Assembly: GCA_039819115.1 (NCBI GenBank)
Contig: JBCBST010000115.1
Location: forward strand, 1 to 10,172
Length of the DNA stretch: 10,172 bases
Source: JBCBST01 sp039819115
GTDB taxonomy: Bacteria; Bacteroidota; Rhodothermia; Balneolales; Balneolaceae
Direction of reading: 5' to 3'
The notes below the pieces were generated by a model. That model made no database searches and was not told where the DNA came from. It saw only the letters and a program-made list of their open reading frames with translations. The position numbers and the translations under genes are program-made. This document shows, piece by piece, positions 7,108-10,172 of this stretch (position 1 is its first letter; each line of letters begins with the position of its first letter).

Positions 7108-7167
7108 GCCTTATTGGAAGGAATTATGCTTAACTTTTAAGATTAAAGTAATGAATGCTTCGTATAA

Positions 7168-8475
7168 ATGCTTCCAGTTGTATCTATTGTGGGGAGACCC
7201 AATGTGGGTAAATCCACGTTTTTTAATCGGCTAATCGGAGAACGAAAAGCTATTGTACATGATGAATATGGGGTAACCCGGGATCGTCATTATGGGGAAT
7301 CTTATTGGAACGGACGCGATTTTACGGTTATAGATACAGGGGGCTACCTCCCGGATGAGATGGATGTGATGGTGGTAGGTATCCGGGAACAGGTACATAT
7401 TGCTATCGAAGAAGCTGATGTTATTCTGTTTGTAGTGGATACAGAATCGGGTATAAACACACTTGACCGATCCGTAGCTACGATCTTAAGACAGCAGGAG
7501 AGACCCGTTTTAGTAGTTTGTAATAAAGCAGACAATGAAACCCGGAGACTTAATGCCACCGAATTCTATGAACTGGGATTTGAAGAACTGTTCCCAGTTT
7601 CTGCCATCAGTGGTTCTGGCAGCGGAGAATTACTGGACCGGCTCATTGAGTTATTACCAGAGCAGGTACAGGATGAGGAAGAAGATTTGCCAAAACTGGC
7701 TTTTATTGGCAGGCCTAATGTGGGGAAAAGTAGCTTATTCAATGCTTTATTGAATGATGAGCGGTCTATAGTAACAAATATTGCTGGTACAACACGAGAT
7801 TCTATAAACAGTAAACTGTCGTATCTAGATCAGGAATATCTTCTTGTAGATACGGCTGGGTTGAGAAGACGCACGAAAGTTAAAGAGAATATAGAATTCT
7901 ATAGCACGGTACGAACCGAAAGAGCGATCCGAGCTTGTGATGTGGCTATTTTGCTTATCGATGCCATGCAGGGTTTTGAAGATCAGGATAAGCGGGTATT
8001 ACGTCAGGCCGAAGAGTTTAACAAGGGGCTTATTCTCGTTCTGAACAAATGGGACCTGGTTACCGATAAAGACACACACACCGTCAAAGAATTCGAAGAG
8101 TACATTTACGAGTCCGTTCCCATGTTGAACTATGTACCGGTGCTTACGATCTCGGCACTTAATAAAAAAAGAATTTACAAAGTACTCGAAATGGCTCAGT
8201 CTGTTCTGGATGAGCGGAAAAAGCAAATATCCACTTCCGAGTTTAATGACTTTATTGAACATATTCTCCGGGACAGGCCTCTCCCAATGAAAAGGGGTAA
8301 ACAACTCACCATACATTACGGAACTCAAGTAAAATCAAATCCTCCGGTGTTTAAATTTTTCATGAATTCTCCCCATGAATTACCCCCCAATTACAGGAGA
8401 TATATTGAAAAGCGAATCAGGGAACGGTATGGATTTGAAGGTGTTCCTTTAACACTCGTTTTTAGGCAGAAATAA
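7168..8475 (+). CDS. der: Ribosome assembly GTPase Der (EngA)
   Basis: 435 residues, the usual length for the family. It has two GTPase domains in tandem, which is unique to Der. Domain 1 has GRPNVGKS at 9-16, DTGG at 56-59 and NKAD at 119-122. Domain 2 has GRPNVGKS at 181-188, DTAG at 228-231 and NKWD at 293-296. A C-terminal KH-like domain follows (about 350-435), including DRPLPMKRGKQLTIHYGTQV and ending PLTLVFRQK. Der binds the 50S subunit and is needed for its late assembly; it is essential in the bacteria tested. The start at 7168 puts the first P-loop at the usual distance from the N-terminus. Nearby ATGs at 7151 and 7155 are out of frame. There is no Shine-Dalgarno sequence. TAACTTTT (7131-7138) matches TAnnTTTG at seven of eight positions, but no -33 element lies at the right distance, so I do not call a promoter. 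Confidence 0.98.
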   Translation: MLPVVSIVGRPNVGKSTFFNRLIGERKAIVHDEYGVTRDRHYGESYWNGRDFTVIDTGGYLPDEMDVMVVGIREQVHIAIEEADVILFVVDTESGINTLDRSVATILRQQERPVLVVCNKADNETRRLNATEFYELGFEELFPVSAISGSGSGELLDRLIELLPEQVQDEEEDLPKLAFIGRPNVGKSSLFNALLNDERSIVTNIAGTTRDSINSKLSYLDQEYLLVDTAGLRRRTKVKENIEFYSTVRTERAIRACDVAILLIDAMQGFEDQDKRVLRQAEEFNKGLILVLNKWDLVTDKDTHTVKEFEEYIYESVPMLNYVPVLTISALNKKRIYKVLEMAQSVLDERKKQISTSEFNDFIEHILRDRPLPMKRGKQLTIHYGTQVKSNPPVFKFFMNSPHELPPNYRRYIEKRIRERYGFEGVPLTLVFRQK

Positions 8476-8495
8476 CATAAAAGCCGTTAAACGAC

Positions 8496-8526
8496 TTTGT
8501 TCATACAGACACAAGGCTTATTTTTG
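8496..8526 (+). promoter_or_regulatory. Bacteroidota-type promoter for nuoI
   Basis: TTTG at 8496-8499 is followed by exactly 19 nt and then TATTTTTG at 8519-8526. This is a full match to the TTTG-N19-21-TAnnTTTG consensus recognised by the primary sigma factor of Bacteroides and its relatives. Transcription would start near 8532, leaving a leader of about 30 nt before the nuoI ATG. It lies in the 88-bp gap after der, which shows that nuoI has its own promoter. Confidence 0.7.
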
Positions 8527-8563
8527 CTTCTTAATTTCAGACTTTAATCATTAATCGATTTGC

Positions 8564-9250
8564 ATGGCTAAAAATCTGGAACAACCTGTTCTTAATGCAC
8601 TAAACAAGAACTATAAAAAGGAACGTAAACTAAATTTTTTAGAGAGCTTATATCTGCCTGAGATCTTTAAAGGGTTGTGGTATTCGTTTAAGCAAATGTT
8701 CCAGCCTACCTTCACCATGAGTTATCCGGAGGAAAAATGGGACCCACCTGCTATTTTCAGAGGCAGGCCTGTACTGGTTGAGGATCATGGAAAAGAGCGA
8801 TGTGTTGCCTGTGGATTATGCGCAAGAGCATGTCCTCCTTTAGCAATCAGCATGCAGGCAGAAGAAACCGATGATGATAAAGAACGCTATCCGGCATTTT
8901 TTGAAATTAACATGTTACGGTGTATCTACTGTGGGTACTGCGAAGAGGTTTGCCCGGAAGAGGCTATCGTTATGAGCCAGGACTACGATATCGTATTTGA
9001 ATCAAGAGAAGAAGCAGTGTACGATAAATCCAGACTATTGGTTGATAAAGAGGAGCTGAAAGACCGTTTAGACTACCTTAAAACCTACAAGAACAATCAG
9101 TTTGGAACATTTTGGGATTTTCAGGAAGAAAACAATATCCACTCTGTCCGCGACAGAGACCGGGATTGGAATACAGGACTCTCATTAGTAGATATGATTC
9201 AGCAGCAAAAAGATAATGACGCTGCACCCGCATCAAAAACGTGGAAATAA
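8564..9250 (+). CDS. nuoI: NADH-quinone oxidoreductase subunit I (8Fe ferredoxin subunit of complex I)
   Basis: 228 residues. After a short polar N-terminus comes the NuoI signature: GLWYSFKQMF, then SYPEEKW, then FRGRPVL (65-71), which precedes two [4Fe-4S] motifs. These are C80-x2-C83-x2-C86-x3-C90 and C120-x2-C123-x2-C126-x3-C130, with the connecting ERYPAFFEINMLRCIYCGYC typical of complex I. The clusters correspond to N6a and N6b, which carry electrons through the peripheral arm towards quinone at the cytoplasmic face. The C-terminal tail after about residue 155 is long and charged and ends in a likely disordered region. No other nuo gene is adjacent: der lies upstream and a DinB-like gene lies 18 bp downstream. 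The promoter at 8496-8526 serves it directly. The ATG at 8564 is preceded by AT-rich sequence without a Shine-Dalgarno sequence. A different ferredoxin-type oxidoreductase subunit is possible but less likely given the flanking signature. Confidence 0.92.
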   Translation: MAKNLEQPVLNALNKNYKKERKLNFLESLYLPEIFKGLWYSFKQMFQPTFTMSYPEEKWDPPAIFRGRPVLVEDHGKERCVACGLCARACPPLAISMQAEETDDDKERYPAFFEINMLRCIYCGYCEEVCPEEAIVMSQDYDIVFESREEAVYDKSRLLVDKEELKDRLDYLKTYKNNQFGTFWDFQEENNIHSVRDRDRDWNTGLSLVDMIQQQKDNDAAPASKTWK

Positions 9251-9268
9251 CTTACGACAGCAGTTTTA

Positions 9269-9787
9269 ATGGATTTAAATCAAGCCCAGGTTAAAGAACT
9301 ACTTGGTGATCTATCATATCTAGAGCACGAAGCCGAAGCCCTAAAATACGTTATCGATACAATTCCTTATACAGAAACTCCCCCAACTGGGAGAAGTGTT
9401 CAGGATACGTTGCTCTTCTTAGATCATTTACAGCATAATTATTATCGCCAAATCATTGAAGAATCGTTCAAAAGCGTACGTCCCATCAATCTGAATTCCT
9501 ACACGAAACCTGAGGACTCTTTCGAACCTGAACTGGAGGATGGAGAAGGTATCCAGGATGTTCTTTTCAAGATCGGTAAACATCGGGCGGGTATGTTAAA
9601 CTTACTTCAGAGCTTTGGGATTATTGATTGGGAAAGGGAAATTACAGTTGGCCGACACTCTATCACAGTCTATGAACTGGCTCGGGAAATGATTAGAAAA
9701 GAAAGAGGGGTGCTGAAAGAAATCGCAGACTTGATCCTTACTTTCCAGCAAAACAAAAATGTAGGACGTGAGTCAGGAGGGGGGTAA
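9269..9787 (+). CDS. DinB-like four-helix-bundle protein
   Basis: 172 residues, soluble and mostly helical, with no signal peptide. The layout suggests the DinB/YfiT-like fold: a first helix ending near YVIDTIP, then TGRSVQDTLLFLDHLQHNYYRQII (41-63), which resembles the GWSVRELLAHLxxxE helix of that family and supplies a candidate metal ligand at His53. A last helix LAREMIRKERGVLKEIADLI follows, where the family normally carries HxxxH. Those two His residues are absent here, so the metal site is incomplete. DinB-fold proteins include thiol-dependent S-transferases and many of unknown role, so no reaction is proposed. The fold assignment is tentative. It starts 18 bp after nuoI, in the same frame, and its 3' end, rich in glycine codons, holds the Shine-Dalgarno-like sequence for the next gene, so the three are probably one operon. 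Confidence 0.85.
   Translation: MDLNQAQVKELLGDLSYLEHEAEALKYVIDTIPYTETPPTGRSVQDTLLFLDHLQHNYYRQIIEESFKSVRPINLNSYTKPEDSFEPELEDGEGIQDVLFKIGKHRAGMLNLLQSFGIIDWEREITVGRHSITVYELAREMIRKERGVLKEIADLILTFQQNKNVGRESGGG
9775..9780 (+). promoter_or_regulatory. Shine-Dalgarno sequence for the membrane protein gene at 9792
   Basis: AGGAGG lies inside the last codons of the DinB-like gene, 11 nt before the ATG at 9792. The spacing is a little long, although the run of G continues to 9784. It is the only good Shine-Dalgarno match I found in front of a start in this window. It could also be a by-product of the Gly-rich C-terminus. Confidence 0.4.
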
Positions 9788-9791
9788 CCTC

Positions 9792-10172
9792 ATGTTCGAC
9801 TCCGTACAAACATTTACTGCCTTACTCTTTTTTATTGCCTGCCTGTTATGTGGTGTGGTTTTGTTCGTAAATGGAACAAGGGCAAAATCCTTAGTGGCAG
9901 GTTATTTTGGTTGTTCTTCATTGTTGGCCTCATGTACGGTGCTACCATACTGGATACAACTTGATTATGCACACTACTTCTATGAATGGGGTATGATTTT
10001 AAGCATAACATTCTCCTTAAGTGCATTATTTGTACTAATTCGAAACAGTAAACCTGTTTTTGCGCGATTTCCTGTATCGTTTACCTTATTACCGTTTGTA
10101 GTCCCTCTGGGATTTCCTTTTTTGGTAGAATCCGATGTGCTTGAAAATTTACTGATTGCTCTGTATCAGGGC
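9792..10172 (+). CDS. Polytopic membrane protein, N-terminal 127 residues (runs off right edge), function unknown
   Basis: The frame is open from the ATG at 9792 to the window edge and starts 4 bp after the DinB-like stop. The translation begins MFDSVQTFTALLFFIACLLC and shows four clear membrane segments at about 7-26, 34-54, 66-84 and 94-112, with a possible fifth beginning near 117. The loops are short, the first one (NGTRAK) basic. Cysteines are frequent (17, 20, 41, 48). There is no cleavable signal peptide. It is not a recognisable NuoJ, NuoK or other complex I membrane subunit. The helical N-terminus of a sensor or of a membrane-bound regulator would look like this, but nothing in the visible part decides it. 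Confidence 0.75.
   Translation, partial: MFDSVQTFTALLFFIACLLCGVVLFVNGTRAKSLVAGYFGCSSLLASCTVLPYWIQLDYAHYFYEWGMILSITFSLSALFVLIRNSKPVFARFPVSFTLLPFVVPLGFPFLVESDVLENLLIALYQG

Noticed and set aside
8481..8525. Rho-independent terminator after der (AAGCC ... GGCTT followed by ATTTTT)
   Set aside because: The stem is only 5 bp with a 29-nt loop, and the T run is explained as the -7 element of the nuoI promoter. The alternative hairpin at 8481-8497 has a mismatch and no T run.
9248..9268. Read-through fusion of NuoI and the DinB-like protein
   Set aside because: The two genes are in the same frame with no further stop in the 18-bp gap, but the TAA is an ordinary strong stop and nothing suggests recoding.
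9832..10026. 64-residue minus-strand open frame near the right edge
   Set aside because: It overlaps the open membrane-protein frame on the plus strand, which has a start, close spacing to its neighbour and a convincing helix pattern.

Overview
The window looks like a housekeeping stretch of a chromosome from the Bacteroidota/Balneolota side of the bacterial tree. This is inferred from several things seen in the sequence. A TTTG-N19-TAnnTTTG promoter of the Bacteroidota type lies in front of nuoI. Almost no start codon is preceded by a Shine-Dalgarno sequence. Two parvulin-type periplasmic chaperone genes sit in tandem, one of them a lipoprotein. The base composition is moderately AT-rich throughout. 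A Balneolaceae-like marine or halophilic organism would fit, but species cannot be told from this sequence alone. No mobile elements, CRISPR arrays, rRNA or tRNA genes were found, and every stretch longer than about 100 bp is covered by a gene.

Left block (1-4161, minus strand): a tight four-gene cluster read right to left. It runs thymidine kinase (tdk), CNT-family nucleoside transporter (nupC), a 653-residue exported protein with two PpiC domains, and the first 59 codons of a lipoprotein that resembles the same chaperone family and runs off the left edge. Two of the junctions are TAATG stop-start overlaps and the third is a 29-bp gap. The first two genes import and phosphorylate nucleosides. 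The last two probably help outer-membrane proteins fold in the periplasm.

Divergent control region (4162-4249): 88 bp between tdk and a rightward HD-domain gene. It holds a perfect 12-bp palindrome whose core, CAATATATTG, fits the remembered NrdR-box core CWATATATWG. A 25-bp inverted repeat overlaps it. If real, this would place thymidine salvage, and possibly the HD phosphohydrolase, under the repressor that senses dATP/ATP and controls ribonucleotide reductase. This is the most interesting observation in the window.

Middle block (4250-7107): an HD-domain hydrolase and a 673-residue UvrD/PcrA/Rep-type helicase lie in the same direction. They are followed by a convergent 84-residue membrane protein whose 3' end overlaps the helicase stop codon by 4 bp.

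Right block (7168-10172, plus strand): der (tandem-GTPase ribosome assembly factor), then a clear promoter, then nuoI (8Fe-ferredoxin subunit of respiratory complex I) standing apart from any other nuo gene. After it come a DinB-like four-helix protein and the start of an unidentified polytopic membrane protein cut by the right edge. nuoI and the two genes after it are close enough (18 bp and 4 bp) to form one transcript.
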